64,000 bases of DNA, from positions 62,001 through 126,000 of the forward strand of contig JAPPBY010000033.1 of NCBI GenBank assembly GCA_026702615.1, in the 5' to 3' direction. Source of the stretch: Chloroflexota bacterium (GTDB taxonomy: Bacteria; Chloroflexota; Dehalococcoidia; Tepidiformales; Tepidiformaceae). The position numbers and the translations under genes were made by a program. Of this stretch, positions 33,940-41,449 are shown one piece after another. Position 1 is the stretch's first letter. Each line of letters opens with the position of its first letter. Under the pieces are notes generated by a model. It did no database searches. It had not been told where the DNA came from and worked only from the letters and a program-made list of their open reading frames with translations.

Positions 33940-34779
33940 ATGGACCGCTACGTCGACCCAACCGAGCAGCTCGTCACCGAGATATTCGTGCGGGACATCA
34001 AGCGGTCGGCGGCGTTTTACCGGCGCCTGGGCTTCGAGCCGGTCAGGGACGACGGCGACTTCGTCGAGCTGACCTGGGAGGGCCATCTCCTCTTCCTCGA
34101 CGAGCGTCCCGAGATGGGCCCCGTGCCGGACACGACCCAGGCCAACGTTCGCGTGATGGTTCCCGATGTCGACCGGTACTGGGAGCTGGCGGCGCAGATG
34201 GGCGCCCGCGTCCTCGCCCCGATCCAGGACAAGTCCTACGGCCTGCGCGACTTCGCCATCGCCGACCCCGATGGGTTCGCCGTGCGGTTCGCCACCCGTC
34301 TCGAAGACCTGGACCGAGGTTATTCGCCTCCATGTCCGATTCAGCTACCCGCTGCGAGTGGGCCGGCGACGACCCCCTCATGCAGCACTACCACGACGAG
34401 GAATGGGGAGTCCCCACGCACGGCGACCGCGACCTCTTCGAGCTGCTCATCCTTGAGGGGGCACAGGCGGGACTCTCGTGGCGCACGGTCCTCCACCGCC
34501 GCGAGGGCTATCGCGCTGCCTTCGACCGCTTCGACATCGCGACCGTCGCCGCCTACGCCGACGCCGACCGTGACCGCCTCCGAGGCGATGCGGGCATCAT
34601 CCGCAACCGCGCCAAGATCGACGCCGCCATCGCCGGCGCCCGCGCGACGCTCGTCGTGCAGGCCGAGCACGGCTCCCTCGACGCTTACCTCTGGTCGTTC
34701 GTCGGCGGAGAACCGCGGCGTAACGCCTTCGAGGCTCTCGCCCACCTCCCCGCCCAGACCGACGAGTCGCGCGCCATGA
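33940..34779 (+). CDS. VOC-family protein whose reading frame runs on into tag
   Basis: The first ~125 residues are a good single VOC domain: TEIFVRDIKRSAAFYRRLGF at the start, VELTWEGHLLFLDERPE, NVRVMVPDVDRYWELAA and the ending DFAIADPDGFAVRFA, close to the family's usual length. After about base 34310 the frame stays open to 34779, but this part is Ser/Thr/Pro/Arg-rich and is an out-of-frame reading of the tag gene. So the functional domain ends near 34310 and either a stop was lost by a small indel or the protein truly carries a ~155-residue tail. GGAAGG precedes the ATG. Confidence 0.65.
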   Translation: MDRYVDPTEQLVTEIFVRDIKRSAAFYRRLGFEPVRDDGDFVELTWEGHLLFLDERPEMGPVPDTTQANVRVMVPDVDRYWELAAQMGARVLAPIQDKSYGLRDFAIADPDGFAVRFATRLEDLDRGYSPPCPIQLPAASGPATTPSCSTTTTRNGESPRTATATSSSCSSLRGHRRDSRGARSSTAARAIALPSTASTSRPSPPTPTPTVTASEAMRASSATAPRSTPPSPAPARRSSCRPSTAPSTLTSGRSSAENRGVTPSRLSPTSPPRPTSRAP

Positions 34780-34901
34780 GCAAGGCCCTGAAACGCTACG
34801 GCTATTCCTTCGTCGGGCCGACCATCTGCTACGCCTTCATGCAGTCCGCGGGCCTTGTGAACGACCACGTCACGAGCTGCTTCCGGTACGGACAGGTGTA
34901 G
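34332..34901 (+). CDS. tag: DNA-3-methyladenine glycosylase I
   Basis: Base-excision repair enzyme of 189 residues that removes 3-methyladenine. Zn-binding and catalytic features of Tag are visible: CEWAGDDPLMQHYHDEEWG at residues 8-26 (Cys ligand and His, Glu base contact), LLILEGAQAGLSW near 36-48, and C-terminal FVGPTICYAFMQSAGLVNDH, with the final Cys/His region CFRYG that completes the zinc snap. Length fits the family. It overlaps the open tail of the VOC frame by 448 bases in a different frame. Confidence 0.92.
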   Translation: MSDSATRCEWAGDDPLMQHYHDEEWGVPTHGDRDLFELLILEGAQAGLSWRTVLHRREGYRAAFDRFDIATVAAYADADRDRLRGDAGIIRNRAKIDAAIAGARATLVVQAEHGSLDAYLWSFVGGEPRRNAFEALAHLPAQTDESRAMSKALKRYGYSFVGPTICYAFMQSAGLVNDHVTSCFRYGQV

Positions 34902-34907
34902 CGAGGA

Positions 34908-35303
34908 CTACGCCGCGGGAATCTCCTTCGGCCACATCCCCCGGGGAAGCCAGCGCGAGAAGAACTGCACCGCCTCCTCGTCGCGCCGGTCCGGCGAGAG
35001 CATGTACTTCGCCTTCCCCTTGCCCGAGAGGGAGAACGCGAACGTCCCGTTGGCCGTCTTCCCGATTGCGATGAACCCGTTGGCGTTGTTCGAGCTGATG
35101 GCGATGACCCCGTTCGCGTTCACGCTTGAGAACGCGAACACGCCGGTCGCGTTGATGGTTGCGAAGGCCACAACCCCGATCGCGTTGGCGCTGCAGATGG
35201 CGACCACGCCGATCGCGTTCACCGCGCTGACCGCGATGACCCCGATGGCGTTCACCGCGCTGATGGCGATCAGGGCGATGGCGTTGTTGGTGTCGAAAAC
35301 CAT
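34908..35303 (-). CDS. Undecapeptide-repeat (NAxGxxA) putative beta-solenoid protein
   Basis: A 131-residue protein with no recognised family name. Residues 7-83 are seven direct 11-residue repeats, each of the form N-A-x-G-V/F-x-A-x-x-x-x (NAIALIAISAV, NAIGVIAVSAV, NAIGVVAICSA, NAIGVVAFATI, NATGVFAFSSV, NANGVIAISSN, NANGFIAIGKT), then a partial eighth. A stacked Asn every 11 residues suggests an Asn ladder in a beta-solenoid. The polar C-terminal ~45 residues (KYMLSPDRRDEEAVQFF ...) are not repetitive. No signal peptide is seen. Function unknown. It sits convergent to tag and upstream of the ABM-domain gene. Confidence 0.7.
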   Translation of the reverse strand: MVFDTNNAIALIAISAVNAIGVIAVSAVNAIGVVAICSANAIGVVAFATINATGVFAFSSVNANGVIAISSNNANGFIAIGKTANGTFAFSLSGKGKAKYMLSPDRRDEEAVQFFSRWLPRGMWPKEIPAA

Positions 35304-35351
35304 GCGTCCTCGCTCTTCCTGGGTGAAGCCGCGAGCCTACAGACCCCGCGT

Positions 35352-36017
35352 CTACGTCGCGACCACGCGGTAGCGCCCCGACTCCAGCGACTCCATCAGG
35401 TCCGCGATGCCCGCCGGCAGGCCCTCGACACCCTCGGTGCCCCGCGGGCGGCCGTAGCGCTCCTCGAGTGAGGCCACCCGCGCATCCAACACGTCCTGAT
35501 CCCGCCACTGCTCGAACCAGCAGATGAGCCCCGGCACATCCTCCCGCTCGTGCGCGATGTGCGTGATGTTTCCGGGGAACTCCTGACCCGTTCGGCTCAG
35601 ATCCACGGCCAGCTCCCGCAAGTCCCCCTCCCGTCCAGGCTTCGCCTGCGCGATCGCCCACCCCGTGATCGACGCCTCGTACCAGTCCCGCTCCTGGTTG
35701 ATGTGGTTGCGGAGCAGGTCGTAGCCGAGCTGTTCGCGCCGCTGGATCGAGGTGTACAGCCGCGACCCCTGGGGCCCCTCTGGCCCGCCCGCCAGCATCG
35801 GCTGGATGCGCTCAACGTGGCGCTCGAGCAGCGGCATCGTCGCCCACTGCTCGTACCAGAGGAAGTCGCGCGGGTCATCGAGGTTCTGCAGGCAGATGTA
35901 GATGTCGCAGCCCTCGTCTAGCCGGTTCGAGGTCTCCGTCAGCTCGTTCGCGATCGCGATGAAGCTGTTCTCCCGTTCCGGACGCGCCGTCAGCCCCACG
36001 GTCCACGTAATCACCAT
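35352..36017 (-). CDS. Tandem antibiotic-biosynthesis-monooxygenase (ABM) domain protein
   Basis: A 221-residue protein with two dimeric alpha/beta-barrel ABM units, about residues 1-105 (WTVGLTARPERENSFIAIAN, then FLWYEQWATMPLLERHVERI) and about 118-205 (GWAIAQAKPGREGDLRELA, then LICWFEQWRDQDVLDARV). The paired Y/F-E-Q-W is the family signature. ABM proteins include heme-degrading and quinone monooxygenases; the specific reaction is not clear. The ATG at 36017 is chosen because the in-frame upstream portion is Arg-rich and lies in the DinB gene. It starts one base after that gene's stop. Confidence 0.72.
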   Translation of the reverse strand: MVITWTVGLTARPERENSFIAIANELTETSNRLDEGCDIYICLQNLDDPRDFLWYEQWATMPLLERHVERIQPMLAGGPEGPQGSRLYTSIQRREQLGYDLLRNHINQERDWYEASITGWAIAQAKPGREGDLRELAVDLSRTGQEFPGNITHIAHEREDVPGLICWFEQWRDQDVLDARVASLEERYGRPRGTEGVEGLPAGIADLMESLESGRYRVVAT

Positions 36018-36018
36018 G

Positions 36019-36525
36019 TCACGACTCCGGCCAGCTGTCCGGCACGCGCGGGAGTGGTCCCGGGAAGTCCGCCCCTGTCCCCCTCCGCGTCGCCACCTCC
36101 CCGGTGTGGTAGTAGGAGTGCGCGACCTGGCGGAGCACAAAGTAGCGGAGCGTCGTTGGCGCGAACGGCCCCCAGGCGGGCACGACAGTCGCCGCCAGGT
36201 CCGCGTCGCTCATCTCCCCGAGGTACGTCTCCAGCTCCGACCGCACCTCCCCCGCTGCCTCCGCGATCGCGTCCCAGTCCCCGCACTCCCCGCTGAACTC
36301 GTACTCGGCGTGCTCCCGCGCGAAGGTCGGATGCATCGCCCCGCCCCGCAGCAGCTCGTTCACGAAGAAGTCCGCTCCGCCGATGAGGTGCCGCAGCGTC
36401 CATCCGAACGCGCTCGCCCCGTCCGGCCGCGCGGTCGCCTCCTCCGCCGTCATCCCCGAATAGGCGCGGTCAAGGTCATCCCACGCATCGAACAGCAGCG
36501 GCACGAGGGTTTGGTCGCCGGCCAT
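36019..36525 (-). CDS. DinB-fold protein (second copy)
   Basis: A 168-residue four-helix-bundle DinB-superfamily protein. Metal-binding His candidates are in TLRHLIGGADFFVNELL near residue 45 and QVAHSYYHTGEVATRR near 135-139, matching the three-His pattern. No mycothiol or bacillithiol genes are in the window. First gene of a pair with the ABM protein (one-base gap), which suggests joint action on one substrate. Confidence 0.72.
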   Translation of the reverse strand: MAGDQTLVPLLFDAWDDLDRAYSGMTAEEATARPDGASAFGWTLRHLIGGADFFVNELLRGGAMHPTFAREHAEYEFSGECGDWDAIAEAAGEVRSELETYLGEMSDADLAATVVPAWGPFAPTTLRYFVLRQVAHSYYHTGEVATRRGTGADFPGPLPRVPDSWPES

Positions 36526-36564
36526 GCACGCCTCCCCGGCAGGTACCCGGAGTCTACGCTCCCT

Positions 36565-37332
36565 CTACCCCTTGGAAGCGCCGTCCAATGCCGCCAGCAG
36601 ACGCGCCTTGTCCGCCACGAACTCCGGCTCCGTCACGATCTCGGGCCGCCGAGGCCGCGGGTAGTCGACCTCGAAGCGCGCGGCCATGCGCGCCGGCCGC
36701 GGCGACATCACGTAGGCCACGTCCGAGAGGATGAGCGCCTCTTCCACGTCGTGCGTCACGAAGAGCACCGTGCGCGCGTCGCTCGCCCACACTTCCTGCA
36801 GCCACTGGTGCATCTCGCGACGCGTGATCGCGTCCAGCGCCCCGAAGGGCTCGTCCAGCAGCAGGACGTGCCGGGGAATCAGGAACGTCCGCAGCAAGGC
36901 GAGCCGCTGACGCATCCCCCCGCTGAGCTGCGAGGGCCAGCTCTCCTCGAAGCCCGCCAGCCCGAACCGTTCGAACAGGTCGAGCGCGTGCTGCCTCGCC
37001 TCCGCCTTCGGTTCTCCTGCGATCTCGGCGCCCAGCACGGCGTTCCCGATCGCCTTGCGCCAGGGCAGCAGCAGGTCCTTCTGCGGCATGTAGGCGGCCA
37101 GGCCCGGTTCCCCGACCGTCGACTGCCCTTCGATGAGCGACTCGCCCGCGTCAGGCGCGAGCAGCCCCGCGAGCACCTGCAGCAGCGTGCTCTTGCCGCA
37201 GCCGCTCGGCCCCACGAGGCTCACGAACGCGCCCGGCGCCGCCTCCAGGTCCACCCCGTCGAGCACCTCGACGGGGCGGGACCCCGGAAACGTGTGTCGC
37301 AGCCCGCGTATGGCGACGGCTGCTTCGCTCAT
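36565..37332 (-). CDS. thiZ: ABC transporter ATPase of the thiamine-precursor operon
   Basis: A 255-residue NitT/TauT-type ABC ATPase. Walker A GPSGCGKST at residues 41-49, Q-loop YMPQKDLLLPW near 80, signature SQLSGGMRQR near 133, Walker B VLLLDEPFGALD near 155 and the switch His in FVTHDVEEAL near 192. It would energise uptake of a thiamine pyrimidine precursor. Last of four genes in the TPP-riboswitch operon; the gap to the binding-protein stop is 8 bases. The symbol is given by analogy with ThiXYZ. Confidence 0.85.
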   Translation of the reverse strand: MSEAAVAIRGLRHTFPGSRPVEVLDGVDLEAAPGAFVSLVGPSGCGKSTLLQVLAGLLAPDAGESLIEGQSTVGEPGLAAYMPQKDLLLPWRKAIGNAVLGAEIAGEPKAEARQHALDLFERFGLAGFEESWPSQLSGGMRQRLALLRTFLIPRHVLLLDEPFGALDAITRREMHQWLQEVWASDARTVLFVTHDVEEALILSDVAYVMSPRPARMAARFEVDYPRPRRPEIVTEPEFVADKARLLAALDGASKG

Positions 37333-37340
37333 CGCTCCTC

Positions 37341-38339
37341 CTACGGGAGGAAGTCGTTCGTGAACGCGTCCTCCACGTCGATCGCCGACTCGGTCAGCCC
37401 CGCCTCACGCAGGAAACTCTCGAACCGGGTCCAGACGTCCAGCTCCTGGCGACCCCAGTTGTCGGGGTCCGAGGTGTATCGCCCGGCAAGATACGCCGCG
37501 CTCGCCTTCACCAGCGCCTCGTCGAGCTCCGGCGCGGCCTCCAGCAGGATCTCGGCCGCTTCCTCCGGGTTCTCGATCGCGTAGCGGTAGCCCCGCGCCG
37601 TCGCCTCCATGAAGGCCTCGATCAGGTCCGGGTCCTCATCGATCAGCGACTCGCTCGTCACGATCATCGGCGTGTACCAGTCGGGGATGCAGTCCGTGTG
37701 GTCGATGAACCGCACGAACGACACGTCCCGGCCCAGCACCTCCGTGTAACGGATGCCGTCCCAGGCGTCGAAGATCCAGACGAAGTCGTAGTCGCCCTGC
37801 TCCATCCCGACGATGTAGTCGACGTTGCCGATGACGGCGTACTCGACCGTGCTTGGGTCGCCCCCGCCGCACTCGACGAGCTTCGAGATGAGCGCGGTCT
37901 CCAGCGCTCCGCCCCAGCCGCCGTACGTCTTGCCGGCCAGGTCGCCGGGGCCCTCGATCCCCGCTTCGGCGAGGGCGATCAGGCTCGACGTGTTGTGCTC
38001 GATAACGGCCGCGATCGCGACAATCGGGATGCCCTGCTCGCGCGCCGGAATCACGGCCTCCTGCACGGAAATGCCGAAGTGCGCCCCCCCGGAGGCGACC
38101 GTCTGATCGACGCCGCCTGCCCCGGGCTCGACGATCTCCACGTTGAGGCCGGCTTCCTCGTACCACCCCTTCGCTTTCGCGATGTAGACGCCCGCGTGGT
38201 TCGTGTTCGGCGTCCAGTCGAGCATGAAGGTGACGTCCGTGGGCTCGTCCGGGTCGTCATCGCCGCAGGCGACGACGACCAGCCCCAGCGCCACCAGCAG
38301 CAGGGGTATGAGCAGGTACCGTGCATTCAGGAATCTCAT
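37341..38339 (-). CDS. thiY: NMT1/THI5-like pyrimidine-precursor-binding lipoprotein
   Basis: A 332-residue substrate-binding lipoprotein. Residues 1-25 are a signal with lipobox VVAC. The mature part starts with TDVTFMLDWTPNTNHAGVYI (about residues 34-53), then KAKGWYEEAGL and HFGISVQEAV, the signature of the NMT1/THI5 family whose members bind formylaminopyrimidine or HMP. Its ATG overlaps the permease stop (ATGA). Role: capture of a thiamine breakdown product or pyrimidine outside the cell. Ligand is inferred from operon and riboswitch. Confidence 0.85.
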   Translation of the reverse strand: MRFLNARYLLIPLLLVALGLVVVACGDDDPDEPTDVTFMLDWTPNTNHAGVYIAKAKGWYEEAGLNVEIVEPGAGGVDQTVASGGAHFGISVQEAVIPAREQGIPIVAIAAVIEHNTSSLIALAEAGIEGPGDLAGKTYGGWGGALETALISKLVECGGGDPSTVEYAVIGNVDYIVGMEQGDYDFVWIFDAWDGIRYTEVLGRDVSFVRFIDHTDCIPDWYTPMIVTSESLIDEDPDLIEAFMEATARGYRYAIENPEEAAEILLEAAPELDEALVKASAAYLAGRYTSDPDNWGRQELDVWTRFESFLREAGLTESAIDVEDAFTNDFLP

Positions 38340-39178
38340 GAGCCGTTTTCTCCTTGGTCGTTGGCGTATTTCCATGGCGAAGCGACCCTCGCCAGCAGGT
38401 GCACCGCCACGAAGAGGGCGATGCTGAGCAGCGCGATCACGGCGATCGCGACGAATATCTGGTCGATCCGGAAGGAGGCCTGGGAGCGGATGATGAAGAT
38501 CCCCAGCCCCTCCTTGGCCGCCACCCACTCCGCGATCACCGCGCCGATCACCGAGTAGGCGGCCGCGATCTTCAGTCCTGCGAAGAACCCCGGGATGGCC
38601 GAGGGAATGAGGACGTGCCGCAGCTCTTCTAGCCGGCTCGCGCCCATGCTCCGCACCAGCGCCACCATGTCGCGATCGGCCGAGGCGAGCCCGTCGACCG
38701 TGCTCACCACTATTGGGAAGAACCCAACCAGCGCCACCACGATCAGCTTCGACTCCAGCCCAATGCCGACCCACACCATCAGCAGCGGCGCCAGCACGAT
38801 CGCCGGCACCGTCTGCGAGGTCACGATGATCGGGTAGAGCACCCGCCGCGCCAGCGGGATGCTCGCGATGAGCACCGCCAGCAAGACCCCGCCGCCGGCG
38901 GCCGCCAGGAGCCCTAGCACCGCCTCGGTCGCCGTGGCCTGGATGTGGTTCGGCAGCAGGTGTCCCTTGTCGATCAGGGCGTCCCAGATCGCGCTGGGGG
39001 CCGGAAGGATGTACGGGCGCGTGTCGAGCACCTGGACCATCAGCTCCCACAGCCCAACCAGCGCCGCCAGCAGGACGAGCGCCGGCGCGTACTCCCAAGC
39101 CGCCCCACCCCAGCGACCCAGCAACCTCCCCCCTCTCAGGGGCAGCCTGCGCGGCAGGAAAGGAACCTCAACCGCCAC
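38336..39178 (-). CDS. thiX: ABC transporter permease of the thiamine-precursor operon
   Basis: A 280-residue BPD_transp_1 permease with about six transmembrane segments. The EAA loop is ALVRSMGASRLEELRHVLIP near residues 174-193, followed by SAIPGFFAGLKIAAAYS and the final GLGIFIIRSQASF, a TauC/SsuC-like layout. The start is GTG at 39178, which overlaps the upstream thiamine-binding gene by 11 bases. The 3' end overlaps the binding-protein gene by 4. Confidence 0.86.
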   Translation of the reverse strand: MAVEVPFLPRRLPLRGGRLLGRWGGAAWEYAPALVLLAALVGLWELMVQVLDTRPYILPAPSAIWDALIDKGHLLPNHIQATATEAVLGLLAAAGGGVLLAVLIASIPLARRVLYPIIVTSQTVPAIVLAPLLMVWVGIGLESKLIVVALVGFFPIVVSTVDGLASADRDMVALVRSMGASRLEELRHVLIPSAIPGFFAGLKIAAAYSVIGAVIAEWVAAKEGLGIFIIRSQASFRIDQIFVAIAVIALLSIALFVAVHLLARVASPWKYANDQGENGS

Positions 39179-39467
39179 CGCGGAACTTCCCCGTCAAGCT
39201 GTCGATGGTCGGTCCGCCGACACTTGAGGTCTGCTCGACCTTGATGACGGTGACCAGCCCCCGCGCGCCGGCGTTGAGGCAGGCCTCGTGTACCTGCCGC
39301 ATCAGCGGCCAGACCTCGTCGGGCTCACCCTCGACGGTCGTCCCGAGGGCTCCTACCTCGTACCTCAAGCCCGAGCCCTGTACGACTCCGATGGCGGCGT
39401 CGATGTGCTTGTACGGGTCGTCGGGTGTGCCGGCGGGACTCGCCAGGCACTGCAACTCCACGATCAT
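39168..39467 (-). CDS. Thiamine-binding (MTH1187/YkoF-like) small protein
   Basis: A 99-residue cytoplasmic protein of PF01910-type, first gene of the operon. MIVELQCLAS at the start, HIDAAIGVVQGSGLRYEVGA, TTVEGEPDEVWPLMRQVHEA and VTVIKVEQTSS match the family, which binds thiamine. The ATG follows AAGGAGG at 7 bases. Just upstream of that ribosome site is a GC hairpin (GCGC arms at 39481-39495), a possible riboswitch output. The last 11 bases overlap the permease start. Confidence 0.85.
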   Translation of the reverse strand: MIVELQCLASPAGTPDDPYKHIDAAIGVVQGSGLRYEVGALGTTVEGEPDEVWPLMRQVHEACLNAGARGLVTVIKVEQTSSVGGPTIDSLTGKFRGGG

Positions 39468-39627
39468 GCGCGCCCTCCTTGCGCTCCGGGGGCGCCTGAT
39501 CGATGCGGGACGAGGGGAGGAGGAAGGTGGCTCAGCCGCTTGTGGCCGGGTCCCAGCCCGGCGGGCGCGAAGCACCGTCGCGCTCGTGCGCTGGACCTGT
39601 GCTGCCTGCCGTTGCTGTTACCTTCAC

Positions 39628-39710
39628 GCCGCTTCCCTACGCTCGCATTACCGAGATCAGGTTCCTGGGGTGGTCCTTGCGGATCTCAGCCTTTCGGCCC
39701 CCCCGGCGGC
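39628..39710 (-). promoter_or_regulatory. TPP (THI-element) riboswitch
   Basis: Read on the minus strand, the region contains the full TPP-riboswitch core in order: GGGGGGGCC, GGCTGAGA, ACCACCCC, GAACCTGATC, GGTAATGC and GCGTAGGGAA. It is closed by a P1 helix of GCCGC (39706-39710) with GCGGC (39628-39632). It precedes the thiamine-transport operon by about 160 bases. The leader between it and the first ATG has two GC hairpins (39545-39562; 39481-39495), the second abutting the ribosome site, so translational control is plausible; neither has a U-tract. Confidence 0.95.
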
Positions 39711-39738
39711 AGATTCCATTTCGGAATTTGCACCTTCC

Positions 39739-39767
39739 ACGCTAGGCGGGGCATTCCCCTGCGTCAA
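39739..39767 (-). promoter_or_regulatory. Sigma-70-type promoter of the thiamine operon
   Basis: Minus-strand TTGACG (39762-39767), a 17-base spacer and TAGCGT (39739-39744), which would start transcription just before the TPP riboswitch. The -35 is 5/6 to consensus, the -10 is weaker. Confidence 0.5.
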
Positions 39768-39786
39768 CCGCCCGCCCTTCGCCTGC

Positions 39787-39815
39787 CTGACCCTGTACCC
39801 ACATGGCGGTATACT
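39787..39815 (+). promoter_or_regulatory. Sigma-70-type promoter of the flavin-oxygenase gene
   Basis: CTGACC (39787-39792), a 17-base spacer and TATACT (39810-39815), giving a start about 40 bases ahead of the GTG at 39864. The intergenic stretch 39468-39863 is thus a divergent regulatory region: riboswitch leader to the left, this promoter to the right. Confidence 0.55.
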
Positions 39816-39863
39816 CACCGAGCTTTAGCGCATCCATTCTCAGGTAACAACAGGGAGGCCCCA

Positions 39864-41081
39864 GTGGCAGTAGCCCCAACGACGCTCGAAGGCACCGCAC
39901 TCGAGCGTGTGCACAAGCTCACCCAGGTCATTCGCGAAGGTGGCGATGAAGCCCAGAAGCTGCGCCGTCTGCCCGACGAGACCGTCAACATCCTCATCGA
40001 TGAGGGCATCTTCCGCTTCACCCTTCCGCCCGAGCTCGGCGGCGAAGACGCAAGCTCGATGGAGACCATCGAGGTCCTCGAGGCCATCTCCGCCATCGAC
40101 GCATCCGTCGGCTGGAACGTGATGATCGGCTCCGAGATCAACGCCATGGCCGCGGGCGGCATGGACAAGGATCTCGCCAAGGAGGTCTACCTCGATAACC
40201 CGCGCGTCATCATGTGCGGCGGCGGCGGCCCCGGCACCATCCCCGGCAAGGCCGTCGAGCAGCCCAACGGCGACTACAAGATCTGGGGCCAGACCACCTT
40301 CCAGAGCGGCTGCCACCAGGTCGAGTGGGCCTTCATGTCCTGCCCCATCTACGAAAGCGAAGACGCCGAGGGCCCGATCATGGACGAGGCCATGGGCATG
40401 CCCAAGATGAAGATGTTCTTCGTCAACAAGTCCAAGTTCGAGATCGTTGACACCTGGGACGTCGCCGGCCTCCGCGGCTCCGGCAGCCATGACGTCAAGT
40501 GCGACGGCGCCATCATCGAGAAGAAGTGGCGGGACGTGGAGCTCGTGTCGCTCCCGGCGCACTACCCCAACCCCGTCTTCCGTATCCCCGTGCCCCTGCG
40601 CCTTTCCTACAACAAGGCAGCCGTGGCGCTGGGCGTCGGCCGCGGCGCCCTCGACGTGTTCGAGGACCTCGCCCAGAACAAGGTGCCGATGCTTTCGTCC
40701 GGCACGCTGCGCGAGCGCCCCGTCGCCCAGTACCGCACGGGCGAGGCCGAGGCCACCGTGCAGGCCGCCCGCGCGTTCGTGATGGAGTCGATGCGCGAGG
40801 TCGAGGACGAGCTCCACGCCGGCGCCGAGCACCCCAGCGCGGAAATCACGAAGAAGGCGCGGCTTGCCTGCACCTTCGCCGCCAACGCCTGCATGCACGC
40901 CGTGGACCTGATCCACAACACGGCCGGCACCACCGGCGCCCGCATGTACAGCCCGCTCGAGCGCAAGCTCCGCGACGCACACGGCTGCGCTTCCCACCGC
41001 TGGGTCGCGCATCCGCTGTACGAGACCATCGGCAAGCTCTACCTGGGCCACGAACCCGACTTCGAGTTCCAGGGCGCCTAG
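39864..41081 (+). CDS. Acyl-CoA-dehydrogenase-like flavin-dependent oxygenase (group D type)
   Basis: A 405-residue flavoprotein of the acyl-CoA-dehydrogenase fold, closest in look to group D monooxygenases (HpaB/DszC/HsaA-like). It starts with the helical LRRLPDETVNILIDEGIFRF, has ELGGEDASSMETIEVLEAI near 56-75 (family hallmark), the strand GQTTFQSGCHQVEWAFM near 144-160, WDVAGLRGSGSHDVKCDG near 200-217, and the C-terminal helical domain with AGTTGARMYSPLERKLRDAH. The CoA-dehydrogenase catalytic Glu is not obvious. GGGAGG lies 6 bases ahead of the GTG start. A separate FMN/FAD reductase would be needed and is not adjacent. Confidence 0.83.
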   Translation: MAVAPTTLEGTALERVHKLTQVIREGGDEAQKLRRLPDETVNILIDEGIFRFTLPPELGGEDASSMETIEVLEAISAIDASVGWNVMIGSEINAMAAGGMDKDLAKEVYLDNPRVIMCGGGGPGTIPGKAVEQPNGDYKIWGQTTFQSGCHQVEWAFMSCPIYESEDAEGPIMDEAMGMPKMKMFFVNKSKFEIVDTWDVAGLRGSGSHDVKCDGAIIEKKWRDVELVSLPAHYPNPVFRIPVPLRLSYNKAAVALGVGRGALDVFEDLAQNKVPMLSSGTLRERPVAQYRTGEAEATVQAARAFVMESMREVEDELHAGAEHPSAEITKKARLACTFAANACMHAVDLIHNTAGTTGARMYSPLERKLRDAHGCASHRWVAHPLYETIGKLYLGHEPDFEFQGA

Positions 41082-41105
41082 CCGACCCACCTCTCCGCAC
41101 CCAAA

Positions 41106-41135
41106 CAAGAGGCCGGGCAATCGCCCGGCCTCTTG
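41106..41135. terminator. Bidirectional hairpin terminator
   Basis: A 13-bp perfect stem (CAAGAGGCCGGGC with its complement) closes an AATC loop, between the convergent flavin-oxygenase and AbrB genes. It is flanked by A-rich bases to the left and TTG to the right, so it may serve both strands. Confidence 0.8.
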
Positions 41136-41168
41136 CTTGGGTGCAGAATTCTGCTGCTTCCCCTCTCG

Positions 41169-41447
41169 CTACTCCCTAGTGGCTTCGCCTCTGCGTTCGG
41201 TCAAGAGCTCGTCAGCGAGCGACCCCCTCCCGTCCGTGTGCTTCGCCACCAAATCCTGCGCCTTCTTGATCGCCGCTTCCCGAGTGAGAATGCTGAGCAC
41301 GCCTTCGCCAAGCTGTAGCACGACTGCACCTCCTCCCTCCAGGGCGAGCGTGTCCCTGAAGTCAGCTGGGATGGTCACTCGCCCGCGCGAGTCCACTCTT
41401 GCCCGTCGTCGCTCCACCTTGCTGTTTGCCTCCAGTCCTTCGTCCAT
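41169..41447 (-). CDS. AbrB/SpoVT-family DNA-binding protein
   Basis: A 92-residue swapped-hairpin protein. The AbrB core is RARVDSRGRVTIPADFRDTL at residues 15-34, followed by LEGGGAVVLQLGEGVLSILTR. The tail (to residue 92) is polar and helical. Such proteins serve as transition regulators or as antitoxins of VapBC/MazEF-type systems, but no toxin gene lies next to it. It starts 2 bases after the CaiB stop, so it is co-transcribed with that gene. Confidence 0.75.
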   Translation of the reverse strand: MDEGLEANSKVERRRARVDSRGRVTIPADFRDTLALEGGGAVVLQLGEGVLSILTREAAIKKAQDLVAKHTDGRGSLADELLTERRGEATRE

Positions 41448-41449
41448 TC

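Noticed and set aside
41169-41447. AbrB-type protein as antitoxin of a toxin-antitoxin pair
   Set aside because: No toxin-sized gene lies next to it; neighbours are CaiB and a terminator, so a solitary regulator is the safer call.
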